Assembly: GCA_002723155.1 (NCBI GenBank)
Contig: PBNO01000006.1
Coordinates: 710,438-774,437, forward strand
Length of the DNA stretch: 64,000 nucleotides
Direction: 5' to 3'
Source of the DNA: Ponticaulis sp.
GTDB taxonomy: Bacteria; Pseudomonadota; Alphaproteobacteria; Caulobacterales; Hyphomonadaceae
In this document: in pieces, positions 36,046 to 44,541 of the stretch
Position numbering within the stretch: the first letter of the stretch is position 1
Layout: each line of letters opens with the position of its first letter
The notes under the pieces: model-generated
Told to the model about the DNA's origin: nothing
Seen by the model: only the letters and a program-made list of their open reading frames with translations
The model's database searches: none
Position numbers and translations under genes: made by a program

Positions 36046-36861
36046 ATGTCCAGACAAAGCCCCCTCATCACCGTCATGGTGAAAGCCGCCCGTGCAGCAG
36101 GCCGCGGCCTCGCCCGAGATTTTGGCGAAGTAGAAAACCTTCAGGTCTCCAGAAAAGGTCCGGGCGATTTCGTCACCAACGCGGATCACCGCGCTGAAGA
36201 GGTCATTTACAACGAACTGTCTCGCGCACGTCCGGGCTATGGCTTTGTGATGGAAGAGCGCGGCGTTGTTGAAGGCACTGACAAAACCAACCGCTTCATC
36301 GTCGACCCGCTCGATGGCACGCTGAACTTCATGCACGGCATTCCGCACTTTGCTGTCTCCATTGCTCTGGAGCGCGAAGGCGAGCTCTATGCCGGTGTCG
36401 TTTATAACGTCATCAGCGGCGACATTTACTGGGCTGAGCGCGGTCAGGGTGCATGGCTTGAAAACTGGCGCCTGAAAGTGGCGACCCGTATCAAGCTCGC
36501 AAACGCTGTAATCGCGACAGGCACACCATTTGTCGGTCACTCTCCGGAACGTCACCAGCTGTTCTGGGCAGAGCTTTCACACCTTACCCAGGAAACCTCT
36601 GGCATTCGCCGTTTCGGTTCTGCAGCCCTCGACCTTGCTTACGTGGCAGCCGGCCGCTTTGACGGCTTCTGGGAACGCAACCTCAACGCATGGGACATTG
36701 CAGCCGGCATCGTACTTGTACGCGAAGCGGGCGGCGTTGTTCAGGAGATTGATGGCGGCGAGCTTCTCAAAACCGGCAACATTCTTGCCGCAAATGCGAG
36801 CCTCTCTCCGAAAATCCTCTCGCGTCTGAAAGCTGCGAAAAAACGCATCGAAGACGAGTAA
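36046..36861 (+). CDS. suhB: Inositol monophosphatase family protein (SuhB-like)
   Basis: A 271-aa Mg-dependent phosphatase. Metal-site motifs: DFVTNADHRAEEVIY, VMEERG with Glu70/Glu71, VDPLDGTLNFMHGIPHFAVSIAL with Asp87 and Asp90, and NAWDIAAGIVLVREAGG with the third Asp. Homologues hydrolyse inositol-1-phosphate, and SuhB also assists rRNA transcription antitermination; which applies here cannot be told. The ATG at 36046 is chosen because family proteins begin here. The upstream frame to 35980 has no ribosome site. Ends 19 bp before the convergent opgH. Confidence 0.93.
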   Translation: MSRQSPLITVMVKAARAAGRGLARDFGEVENLQVSRKGPGDFVTNADHRAEEVIYNELSRARPGYGFVMEERGVVEGTDKTNRFIVDPLDGTLNFMHGIPHFAVSIALEREGELYAGVVYNVISGDIYWAERGQGAWLENWRLKVATRIKLANAVIATGTPFVGHSPERHQLFWAELSHLTQETSGIRRFGSAALDLAYVAAGRFDGFWERNLNAWDIAAGIVLVREAGGVVQEIDGGELLKTGNILAANASLSPKILSRLKAAKKRIEDE

Positions 36862-36879
36862 GGCACGCGCTTTCCTCTC

Positions 36880-38979
36880 TTATTCACCGGCAGTTGCGAC
36901 AGGCCCTGCAAAACGGGCCTGCGCACGCATAAGCGCGTCGGGATCGTTTAACAGCGCCATACATTCTTTATCGCTCAGCCCGCTCATCAGCGCCTGCAGA
37001 TTATCTGCTCGCGCGATCTTGGCTTCAGCGACGGCGAGCGGCACATGCACCTCTCCTGTCCCAAGCGGCCAGACATGGTCGACCATACAGGCATGTCGCC
37101 TGGCCAGATCTGGCGCAATCACAACATCGCTGGCATCATGTTTTGAAAGCGCCGCATATCCGTCACGGCGGCTTAGCGCCTGCGAAAAGGCTTCCGGTGG
37201 ATCGAAATCTTCACGCGTTGCCAGCAAGCGGGCCAACATGCCATTCGCGTTCAGAGTTTTGCCGCTCCAGTAAGAAAGCGGAATGGCGAAAATCATCCCG
37301 AGCGAAGCAGGCAGCAGCCATGCCGCAAAAACAGGCGAGATAGCAAGAGCCGCACCGGTCAGCACAACACCCATCAACGTTGTCAGCGCATGTCGCCGCG
37401 CAACGTCCGCAAAGCGATAGCCATCTGAGCCCCGTTGCTGCGGGACCCAACCTGAATCCTGCCCGCGAAGAATGGCGATGACCGAAGCGGTCTGCGCTGC
37501 CATCAGCAGAGGCGCGACGAGCGCGGAGATAATCGTCTCAATGAGCGCGCCCGGGATCACCATCCATGACCTCTTGCCGCGTTCATTATGGATGACGCTG
37601 ACAATCACGCCGAACACTTTGGGCAGAAGCAGAATAGCAAGCGTCGCGAAGAACACGCTGAGGGCCAGCGCAGGGTCAATGACCGGCCAGCTTGGCGTTA
37701 GTGACGGATCACCCGAAAAATACTCCGGCCTCAAAAAACGGTTCTGAAGCGACAATGCCATACCGACCAGAATGAGCGTCAGCCAGAGAGGCGACGCCAG
37801 ATAGGACATTATCCCGATCGAGAAATGAAGCCGGTTTGTGAAGCTGATCCCGCGCGCACGCGCCAGTACGGCGGTGTGTTGCAGATTGCCCTGACACCAG
37901 CGCCTGTCGCGGATGGACAGGTCTATCAGCGTTTGCGGACCTTCTTCATACGACCCGCCGAGATCGGGCGCGATACAGACCTTCCAGCCCGCACGGCGCA
38001 ATAGCGCAGCTTCTACAAAGTCATGACTCAGAATATGCCCGCCAAAAGGCGCCCTGCCAGGCATGACCGGAAGACCAGCGGCATCGGCAAAGGCTTTCGT
38101 CCGGATGATCGCGTTATGTCCCCAATAATTGCCCTCATTCTGAGACCAGAAGGAAATACCGCGCCCGAGCACCGGCCCGTAAACCGCGCCCGCAAATTGC
38201 TGGGCTCGCGCAAACAGGCTCTTCCCGCCTATCAGTTTGGGAATGGTCTGAATGAGGCCGACCTCAGGCTGCGCTTCCATCCGGCGGGCCAGCTCGATCA
38301 GCGTATTGGCGCTCATATAGCTGTCGGCATCAAAGATCAGCATGTGATCATAGCGCCCGCCCCAGCGAGAGACGAAGTCGTCAATATTGCCCGCCTTGCG
38401 CGCCAGATTGATGGTGCGTCGGCGATAATAAACGCGGCAGCCTTCCGGCAGGGCAGCACGCAGCTTCTGAAAGCCTTCTTCCTCTTCCAGAGCGATATCG
38501 GGCTTCACCGTATCGCTGAGAATGAAGCACTCAAACCGGTCCGGCGCAGCCGAGGCAAGCGCAGATGCTGTCGCCTCTACCGTGGCGAACACATCGGTGA
38601 CGGACTCGTTATAGATGGGAAACAGGATCGCTGTTTGTGTCGTCAGCAGCGCCTCAGAAGCTGTCGGTTTTGAGCGCGGCATAAACAGGCTGGCCAGAAA
38701 TCCGGCAACCGAGCTTGCGAAGGCAAACCCGATCCAACCGATATTGATCGAGAAGATGGCCAGCAATGCCCACTCAAGCTGTGTCAGGCCCGAAACGCTC
38801 AACACGTCGAACATCAACCAGATGAGCCAGACCGTAATCGCTACGCCGCCGCCAATAACAGCCGCCTTGCGCCAAAGTCTGGAACGGGCACCTGATACCG
38901 GCGCGCAGGCATAGCCTGTCAGTCCTTGCTCTGGCATATGCAGAGGACATTCAGGCGGACGAATATAGGTCAGGCTCAT
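36880..38979 (-). CDS. opgH: Glucan glucosyltransferase OpgH
   Basis: A 699-aa inner-membrane GT2 enzyme that builds the beta-1,2-linked backbone of osmoregulated periplasmic glucans from UDP-glucose. N-terminal helices are AAVIGGGVAITVWLIWLMF and the next segment. The catalytic domain carries LFPIYNESVTDVFATVEA, DADSYMSANTLIEL and the RRWCQGN (Q/RxxRW) motif. Further helices follow, and a C-terminal cytoplasmic part ends in ARAQARFAG. The ATG at 38979 overlaps the opgG stop as ATGA and has GGAG upstream, so the two are translationally coupled. Longer in-frame starts inside opgG are unlikely. Confidence 0.95.
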   Translation of the reverse strand: MSLTYIRPPECPLHMPEQGLTGYACAPVSGARSRLWRKAAVIGGGVAITVWLIWLMFDVLSVSGLTQLEWALLAIFSINIGWIGFAFASSVAGFLASLFMPRSKPTASEALLTTQTAILFPIYNESVTDVFATVEATASALASAAPDRFECFILSDTVKPDIALEEEEGFQKLRAALPEGCRVYYRRRTINLARKAGNIDDFVSRWGGRYDHMLIFDADSYMSANTLIELARRMEAQPEVGLIQTIPKLIGGKSLFARAQQFAGAVYGPVLGRGISFWSQNEGNYWGHNAIIRTKAFADAAGLPVMPGRAPFGGHILSHDFVEAALLRRAGWKVCIAPDLGGSYEEGPQTLIDLSIRDRRWCQGNLQHTAVLARARGISFTNRLHFSIGIMSYLASPLWLTLILVGMALSLQNRFLRPEYFSGDPSLTPSWPVIDPALALSVFFATLAILLLPKVFGVIVSVIHNERGKRSWMVIPGALIETIISALVAPLLMAAQTASVIAILRGQDSGWVPQQRGSDGYRFADVARRHALTTLMGVVLTGAALAISPVFAAWLLPASLGMIFAIPLSYWSGKTLNANGMLARLLATREDFDPPEAFSQALSRRDGYAALSKHDASDVVIAPDLARRHACMVDHVWPLGTGEVHVPLAVAEAKIARADNLQALMSGLSDKECMALLNDPDALMRAQARFAGPVATAGE

Positions 38980-40682
38980 GACGGGCTCCATCGATAAAGC
39001 CATGTCTCCGATGCCGGATGCTCAACCTGTTGCAACAGAGCGCGCAGTTCAACGGCGCCGCTTGCTGGCGGTTGCAGCTCGAAGCTCAGACGCATAATGC
39101 CGTTACGCTCATCCGGCGTCGCATTGACGTTGTGGATCGTGCCGGCAGAGGCAGAGACAACCGGTTCAAGGCTCTCCATCGCCTCAACGTCGTCCATGTC
39201 GTAATCCACGATGAAAAGCTGCCGTGAAGCATCGCCCTCGACCACTCCGGTTCGCGTCGAGCGCACACTTGCGAGCGGCGAATGATAAGGCGGGTCCATA
39301 CCCCAGCTCAGCGTATAGCTGAACTCCATGCTCTCGGCCGGCAGGAGCGGTTCATCCAGCCGCCAGTAATTGATGACATTATCATTGTATTCGTTCGGCG
39401 TTGGAATCTCGACCAGCACAAGCTCGCCAGCCTCCCAGCCCGCACCCGGCGTGACCCAGACACTTGGACGGTTTTCATAGCGGGCTTCAATGTCCTGATA
39501 ATCATGGAAATCGCGGGTGCGCTGTATCAGCCCGAAGCCTGACGGCACTTCATCAGTAAAGCTGGAGATTTGCAGCGTCGCCGGATTGTTCAATGGTCGC
39601 CAGATCCATTCGCCATTTCGCAGATAGGCCAGCAAGCCTTCAGAATCATGCACGCGCGGACGGAAATCCGTGCTCACAGTTTCAGGATCCTGCGGCCCGA
39701 ACTCGAACATGGAGGTCAGCGGCGCAATACCGATCTGACGCGTTTCCTCACGCGCATAAATCACCGCATTGATATCCATGCGCGTTTGAACGCCGGGGCG
39801 CACATGAAATTCATAGACGCCGGTCACGCTCGGGCCATCCATCAATGCGTAAAAGACAAACTCCTGATCCCCCGCCTCAGGCCTACGCATCCAGAACTCA
39901 CGGAAGTCCGGAAACTCCTCGCCTTCGGCAGCCGCTGTGTTCACGGCGATGCCACGCGCCGATGCGCCGTAGAAATTGCCTGCGCCCAGTGCGCGGAAAA
40001 AGCTAGCGCCCTTTACACTCAGCACTTCATCATAACGGCCAGACTGGTTGATCGGCGCGAGCAGACGGAAACCGGCAAGACCAAGCTGTGCTTGCTGGTC
40101 CTCTGTCAGTTCAAGATCATGGAAATTAAAGTCGGCAGGGTTGTACGCATCTTCGGTCACCGAGCCTTCCGACACGACATTGACGTCAATGCCAGACCGG
40201 AAGAGCGAACCGCGCGTATCCAGCATCACACGAAACGCCTGCGTATCTTCTGTAAATCGTGCCGCGTCACGGCGAAACTCGATCCGGCGATAGTCGTTAT
40301 AATCGAGGTCTCGCACAAAGGCCGGTGCCTGTGGCGGCGCTTCATAGTCTTCAGCTGCCAGAGCGCGCGCTCGCGCACGCACCTCATTAAATATGTCGAT
40401 ATCGCCGCGTGCAGGCATGATCGTCGTCACCGCTGCTGGGTCATCAACGCTTTGCGAGGGCTCGGATATGGATGACGGGCGCTCATCTGGCGCAGGACGA
40501 ATAAAGCTCGGTGAGGCGACTGGCGCCGGATTGTCATGAGCTTCGCGGGTTATCCGCAAGGTCTCGGTACGCGCTTCACCTGCGACCTGATCTTCTTCAG
40601 CTGCCGGTCTGTCGGGCTGACCGCAGCCCGCAAGCATGCCGGCGACCGCAACGGCCGCTGCGTAGTTTCGAAATGTAGTCAT
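38976..40682 (-). CDS. opgG: Glucan biosynthesis protein OpgG, lipoprotein form
   Basis: A 568-aa periplasmic protein needed with OpgH for osmoregulated glucan synthesis and branching. The N-terminus is a lipoprotein signal (AAVAVAGMLAGCG, Cys near 20) followed by a ~70-residue acidic Pro/Ser linker. The OpgG domain then spans ~95-566: YNDYRRIEFRRDAARF, FFRALGAGNFYGASARGIAVN, EFPDFREFWMRRP, IEIPTPNEYNDNVINYW-type strands and the C-terminal Ig-like domain. In E. coli OpgG is a soluble periplasmic protein, so the lipid anchor and linker are a difference. First gene of the opgG-opgH operon. Confidence 0.93.
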   Translation of the reverse strand: MTTFRNYAAAVAVAGMLAGCGQPDRPAAEEDQVAGEARTETLRITREAHDNPAPVASPSFIRPAPDERPSSISEPSQSVDDPAAVTTIMPARGDIDIFNEVRARARALAAEDYEAPPQAPAFVRDLDYNDYRRIEFRRDAARFTEDTQAFRVMLDTRGSLFRSGIDVNVVSEGSVTEDAYNPADFNFHDLELTEDQQAQLGLAGFRLLAPINQSGRYDEVLSVKGASFFRALGAGNFYGASARGIAVNTAAAEGEEFPDFREFWMRRPEAGDQEFVFYALMDGPSVTGVYEFHVRPGVQTRMDINAVIYAREETRQIGIAPLTSMFEFGPQDPETVSTDFRPRVHDSEGLLAYLRNGEWIWRPLNNPATLQISSFTDEVPSGFGLIQRTRDFHDYQDIEARYENRPSVWVTPGAGWEAGELVLVEIPTPNEYNDNVINYWRLDEPLLPAESMEFSYTLSWGMDPPYHSPLASVRSTRTGVVEGDASRQLFIVDYDMDDVEAMESLEPVVSASAGTIHNVNATPDERNGIMRLSFELQPPASGAVELRALLQQVEHPASETWLYRWSPS

Positions 40683-40924
40683 CGGACGATCCGCCTATTC
40701 AGCCCGCAGCTTTGCGCGGGCACCTCTTCAGACAATCAAGTGACGGCAATGCGCGGACGGTGCACCGGTTCCAGGGGCAGATGAGAAAACCACACGATTG
40801 CCATAAACCCGCGCGTTCTGCGCCAAACCCGGCCTTTGAAGACCGACTCTTAGGCAGAATTGAGGAAGAAAGACGACGCATACCCGATATGCCCCGCCTT
40901 ATTCGAACGCGGGTCGGGCCGGTT

Positions 40925-40946
40925 GGGCACACCATATATTGTGCCC
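40925..40946. promoter_or_regulatory. NrdR-like palindrome
   Basis: GGGCACACCATATATTGTGCCC has perfect 7-bp arms (GGGCACA/TGTGCCC). Its middle ACACCATATATTGTGC fits the NrdR box pattern ACAC-TATA-core-GTGT. It is about 500 bp from nrdA and 243 bp upstream of opgG, so its target is unclear. Confidence 0.6.
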
Positions 40947-41002
40947 AGGCTGACCGAGAGGCCAGATCAGGTGAATCGCCAGTCACCACAGATTTTGGCC
41001 CA

Positions 41003-41022
41003 GACACTATATCTAGTGTCTG
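41003..41022. promoter_or_regulatory. NrdR-like palindrome (strongest copy)
   Basis: AGACACTATATCTAGTGTCT has perfect 8-bp arms around TATC. The inner 16 bases ACACTATATCTAGTGT are near the ideal NrdR box. It lies 75 bp from the previous palindrome, not the usual ~31 bp. Confidence 0.6.
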
Positions 41023-41078
41023 CGGGCGGAGGTGATTTGCCTATCCAGTCAATTGAGTCGTGTTGAAATTCGATATCT

Positions 41079-41095
41079 GGGTGAAAATTTCACCC
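41079..41095. promoter_or_regulatory. Perfect 17-bp palindrome
   Basis: GGGTGAAA-A-TTTCACCC: two perfect 8-bp arms with a single central base. It is an operator-like site for an unknown dimeric regulator. It lies between the strong NrdR-like box and the orphan terminator. Confidence 0.5.
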
Positions 41096-41222
41096 CCCGA
41101 ACGATTAATTTTGAGGCGTGACTGACAGGTCAATACAAAGTTTTTCAGACTTCCCTGTGGATATTATCAGAAATCTGAATCAGGCCTCGCAAACCCCCAT
41201 GATCACTGAAAATCTGAGTCGC

Positions 41223-41249
41223 AAAACGGTCCGCAGACCGACTGTTTTT
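41223..41249. terminator. Orphan terminator-like hairpin
   Basis: CGGTC-CGCA-GACCG is a 5-bp stem flanked by AAAA on the left and ACTGTTTTT on the right, so the outer A/T runs also pair. It would work in either direction, yet no annotated gene ends here. It suggests a short unrecognised transcript. Confidence 0.5.
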
Positions 41250-41348
41250 CCTGTGTGCAACTCTAGTTCTTAACAGGCGTTAACCTTTTTTACACGGAAA
41301 AGCCAAAACGCGCGGCCTGCACCTGTTGACCAACGGTTAACCTTAGAA

Positions 41349-41395
41349 CCACTATATATTGGGTTGAGCGGGGTTACATGCGCCACATATGGCGA
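41349..41395 (+). promoter_or_regulatory. Paired NrdR boxes upstream of nrdA
   Basis: CCACTATATATTGGGT (41349-41364) and GCGCCACATATGGCGA (41380-41395) are two 16-bp near-palindromes with centres 31 bp apart, three helical turns. This is the spacing known for NrdR repressor pairs before ribonucleotide reductase genes. The second site is a weaker match to the consensus. They lie 55-100 bp upstream of the nrdA start. Confidence 0.7.
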
Positions 41396-41449
41396 TATCC
41401 AGTCCAACTCACCATATACCATTAGGGTTTTAGTCAGCAGGGAATCCTC

Positions 41450-43321
41450 ATGTCGGGCACGATTACAGCGAAGTCAGAACAGTCTACACCAGCATCAGAG
41501 CTGCGCCGGGGTAAACCGCGCGCGAACTCGGATCTGCGCATTGTTGAAGGCATCACGATTGATCCTTCACGTGACGCGAATCTGACTGAATTTGGTAAGA
41601 AAACCCTCGAGGATCGTTATCTCCTGCCGGGCGAAAGCTTTCAGGGCATGTTTGCGCGCGTTGCGACAGCTTACGCTGATGATGCTGACCACGCACAGCG
41701 CATTTATGACTATATCTCGAAGCTCTGGTTCATGCCTGCTACACCAGTCCTTTCCAACGGTGGCGCGGACCGCGGTCTGCCAATCTCCTGCTTCCTGAAC
41801 ACTGTCGATGACTCCCTCGATGGCATTGTTGAGACATGGAACGAGAATGTCTGGCTCGCATCCAATGGCGGCGGGATCGGCACATATTGGGGCAGCGTAC
41901 GTTCTATCGGCGAAAAAGTCGGTCAGAACGGTCAGACCTCCGGCATTATCCCATTCATCCGCGTGATGGACTCCCTGACACTGGCAATCAGCCAGGGTTC
42001 CCTGCGTCGCGGTTCTGCGGCGTGCTATCTGGACATCCACCACCCGGAAATCGAGGAATTCCTCGAAATCCGCAAGGCATCCGGTGACTTCAACCGTAAA
42101 GCACTCAACCTGCACCACGGCCTGAACATCACAGACGCCTTCATGGAAGCTGTCCGTGACGATGGCGAGTTCGAGCTTCTCTCTCCGAAGTCCGGCGAAG
42201 TCATCAAGACTGTGAACGCACGTAAGCTCTGGCAGAAAATCCTCGAGCTGCGCATCCAGACGGGCGAGCCATACCTCCTCTTCACCGACACAGTGAACAA
42301 TTCCATGCCCGCGCACCAGCGCAAGCTCGGCCTCTCTGTGAAGCAGTCCAACCTCTGCTCAGAGATCGTTCTGCCAACCGGTACAGACCATCTCGGCAAT
42401 GAGCGGACAGCTGTTTGCTGCCTGTCCTCTCTGAACGCTGAGAAATTCCTCGAATGGAAGTCTGATCCTCAGTTCATCGAAGACATTTTCCGTTTCCTCG
42501 ACAACGTTCTGGAAGACTTCATCCAGCGCGCTCCGAACGAAATGGCCCGTGCGGTCTATGCGGCCCAGCGTGAGCGTTCTGTCGGCCTCGGCCTGATGGG
42601 CTTCCACTCCTTCCTGCAAACCATGCGTATTCCTCTGGAAAGCGCTGGTGCGAAGGTCTGGAACAACACAATGTTCAAGCACATCCGCAAGGGTGCAGAT
42701 GCAGCGTCCGTTAAGCTCGCTAAAGAGCGCGGCGCATGCCCTGACGCAGCAGAGAACGGCGTCATGGCGCGTTTCTCTCACAAGCTGGCGATTGCGCCGA
42801 CCGCGTCTATCTCCATCATTTGCGGCGGCACATCTGCAGGCATCGAGCCAATTCCGGCAAACGTCTACACACACAAGACGCTGTCAGGCTCCTTCACTGT
42901 GAAGAACGCAGCTCTGGAAGCGCTTCTGGAAGAAAAAGGCCAGAACACACCAGACGTCTGGGCAAGCATGCTGGAGCATGAAGGCTCTGTTCAGCACCTT
43001 GAGTGCCTGACAGAGGACGAGAAAGCGATCTTCAAGACAGCTTTCGAACTCGACCAGCGCTGGATCATCGAACTGGCGGCAGACCGTACACCGTTCATCT
43101 GTCAGGCTCAGTCTCTGAACCTCTTCCTGCCGGGCGACATCAACAAGTGGGACCTTCACATGCTGCACTGGACGGCGTGGGAAAAAGGCCTGAAGTCGCT
43201 CTACTATTGCCGCTCCAAATCTGTTCAGCGCGCAAGCTTTGCGGGTTCAGAAGGCAAGAAAGAAGGCGAGCTTCAGATTCAGGAGCCAACCGATTATGAA
43301 GAATGCCTCGCCTGCCAGTAA
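41450..43321 (+). CDS. nrdA: Class Ia ribonucleotide reductase large subunit NrdA
   Basis: A 623-aa catalytic subunit that reduces ribonucleotides to deoxyribonucleotides. The active-site set is complete: Cys114 in PISCF and the partner Cys323/324 in AVCCLSS, the radical Cys303 with Asn301 and Glu305 in NLCSEI, the SLYYCRS tyrosine pair for electron transfer, and the shuttle cysteines Cys619/Cys622 in the C-terminal CLACQ. The N-terminus starts directly with a short polar tail and the finger-like RANSDLRIVEG. The ~90-residue ATP-cone of E. coli NrdA is missing, so no dATP overall-activity switch is expected on this subunit. nrdB is 4.5 kb downstream, not adjacent. Confidence 0.97.
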   Translation: MSGTITAKSEQSTPASELRRGKPRANSDLRIVEGITIDPSRDANLTEFGKKTLEDRYLLPGESFQGMFARVATAYADDADHAQRIYDYISKLWFMPATPVLSNGGADRGLPISCFLNTVDDSLDGIVETWNENVWLASNGGGIGTYWGSVRSIGEKVGQNGQTSGIIPFIRVMDSLTLAISQGSLRRGSAACYLDIHHPEIEEFLEIRKASGDFNRKALNLHHGLNITDAFMEAVRDDGEFELLSPKSGEVIKTVNARKLWQKILELRIQTGEPYLLFTDTVNNSMPAHQRKLGLSVKQSNLCSEIVLPTGTDHLGNERTAVCCLSSLNAEKFLEWKSDPQFIEDIFRFLDNVLEDFIQRAPNEMARAVYAAQRERSVGLGLMGFHSFLQTMRIPLESAGAKVWNNTMFKHIRKGADAASVKLAKERGACPDAAENGVMARFSHKLAIAPTASISIICGGTSAGIEPIPANVYTHKTLSGSFTVKNAALEALLEEKGQNTPDVWASMLEHEGSVQHLECLTEDEKAIFKTAFELDQRWIIELAADRTPFICQAQSLNLFLPGDINKWDLHMLHWTAWEKGLKSLYYCRSKSVQRASFAGSEGKKEGELQIQEPTDYEECLACQ

Positions 43322-43347
43322 GGCCGACGCATCAGAGTTTCAGGAAA

Positions 43348-43371
43348 AGCGGGCTTCGGCCCGCTTTTTTT
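43348..43371 (+). terminator. Terminator of nrdA
   Basis: AGCGGGC-TTCG-GCCCGCT is a perfect 7-bp stem with a UUCG loop, followed by a run of seven T. It lies 27 bp past the nrdA stop. Confidence 0.95.
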
Positions 43372-43379
43372 GTTTCGGC

Positions 43380-43721
43380 TTACGGATCAAGTGTTCTGCC
43401 CTCGCAAAAAACTCGGGACGGACCAGCATTTTCGGAATTCGAGTACACAAGCCAGTACGAAGTATCCTCAAGAAAGAAGGAGATAATACGTGCGCTTGTG
43501 TCGTCACAACCACTCAGTGACGCGTCACAATATGTGCGAACGTGAGACAGGCGCGCATCTGATGTGACGGACGATCTGGAAAAATTGAAAACGCTTTCGC
43601 CCAAACCACGCTCAAGCCTCGCGCGGCACATGTCGTTTCCAGCGCGGAAATAAAAGGCCGATATGAAGCCAACTGCGAGGATCGCGCAAATGGCGGCCCC
43701 AATCTTCAACCTGTTGTTCAC
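43380..43721 (-). CDS. Small membrane-anchored hypothetical protein
   Basis: A 113-aa protein with one N-terminal membrane segment (KIGAAICAILAVGFISAFYF). The rest is exported and has several cysteines (MCRARL, TYCDAS, SGCDDT and VFCEG), likely disulfide-bonded in the periplasm. No family is recognised. The GTG at 43721 with GGAG ten bases upstream is preferred to a TTG five codons earlier. It starts 26 bp after the stop of the upstream membrane protein on the same strand, so the two form a small operon that converges on nrdA. Confidence 0.6.
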   Translation of the reverse strand: MNNRLKIGAAICAILAVGFISAFYFRAGNDMCRARLERGLGESVFNFSRSSVTSDARLSHVRTYCDASLSGCDDTSARIISFFLEDTSYWLVYSNSENAGPSRVFCEGRTLDP

Positions 43722-43746
43722 CTGACCAGTCTCCAAAGAGTTCGTT

Positions 43747-44406
43747 TCACGACGTGCGCGTTCTGTCCGTCAGCCAGGCGAGCAACGCCAGAAGCGAATA
43801 GGCAAACACCCCCATGACGGAAAAAACAAGCGGCGTTGGCGGCACCTCGACCGGAATGTGATTATAGGCCTGAAGCGCCACCATAAAGGCCAGAAGAGCG
43901 AAGGGTGCCCAAACGCCCGCTTTGGTCTTCGGCTTGGTGCAAAACATGTAGAGCGCAAAACCGGCAAGGAGCAGCCCGCCCTCAACCAGCTGGCTCCACA
44001 CCAGCGAATTCCAGAGCGCGAAGCCAACCATCGGCCCGCCCGGATAGAGCAGAAGATCGGGCGCATGAACGATGAGGTCCAAAAGCCAGTGAGAAAAGAC
44101 CACCGCGCCGAAAATCAGCCCCGCTGAGAACTTTCTCTCCCCCTTCCAGAACACGCCATAGAGCGCCCCTGCCCCGATCGCCCAGATCAGGCTACCCGGC
44201 AGGGAGTGGGTGTAGGGCATGTAGTAGAGGTCCAGCATGGAAGCTTCCATGAAGTGCGGAATGACCCGCACTTTCTCCACGCCCAGCATGACAAGGATCG
44301 CCCAGCCGAAATCCACCAGCTGCGCGGCAATGAACACATGCCAGAGCGGTATGGCAGGCTTCAGCTTTCGCGCCGCAAATGCCGTCGAATAATGGCCGAT
44401 GAACAT
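43747..44406 (-). CDS. Integral membrane protein of unknown function
   Basis: A 219-aa protein with five to seven hydrophobic helices. Conserved-looking polar residues lie in the helices: MFIGHYSTAFAAR at the start, AAQLVDFGWAI, PYTHSLPGSLIW, VFSHWLLDLIVHAPDLLL and AYNHIPVE. The His/Asp pattern (GHYS, THS, SHWLLD) resembles YdjM/DUF457-like membrane-bound metal-dependent hydrolases, but I cannot assign it firmly. The ATG at 44406 has GGGGGAAGAG upstream. Probably cotranscribed with the small anchored protein that follows. Confidence 0.75.
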   Translation of the reverse strand: MFIGHYSTAFAARKLKPAIPLWHVFIAAQLVDFGWAILVMLGVEKVRVIPHFMEASMLDLYYMPYTHSLPGSLIWAIGAGALYGVFWKGERKFSAGLIFGAVVFSHWLLDLIVHAPDLLLYPGGPMVGFALWNSLVWSQLVEGGLLLAGFALYMFCTKPKTKAGVWAPFALLAFMVALQAYNHIPVEVPPTPLVFSVMGVFAYSLLALLAWLTDRTRTS

Positions 44407-44541
44407 CTCTTCCCCCGAATTTTGTCCAAGCTTGCCCTACAAGCGTAAATCGCACCAGATATGTTTTCGTCCTTCCCCCTGAATCGGGGATGCTGGAGGA
44501 CTCCGGCACTGCTAGCGTGCCGCGAAACGGAGGGACTATCC

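Larger units (their letters stand above)
40683..41449. other. 767-bp intergenic region upstream of nrdA with palindromes
   Basis: Between the divergent opgG and nrdA genes no convincing protein gene is seen. Frames on both strands near 40.7-41.0 kb lack motifs and ribosome sites. Instead the stretch holds two NrdR-like palindromes, a perfect 17-bp palindrome, a terminator-like hairpin with no gene before it, and a pair of boxes close to nrdA. Each is listed separately. A weak DnaA-box-like TGTGGATAT is at 41156-41164. Confidence 0.6.

Noticed and set aside
40699..41035. Overlapping 102- and 107-codon frames upstream of opgG and nrdA
   Set aside because: Both strands are open over the same bases, neither has a ribosome site or motif, and strong palindromes sit inside them.
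41271..41288. CtrA-like site TTAACAGGCGTTAACC before nrdA
   Set aside because: The two TTAA halves are six bases apart rather than the seven needed for a full CtrA site, so it was not listed as a feature.
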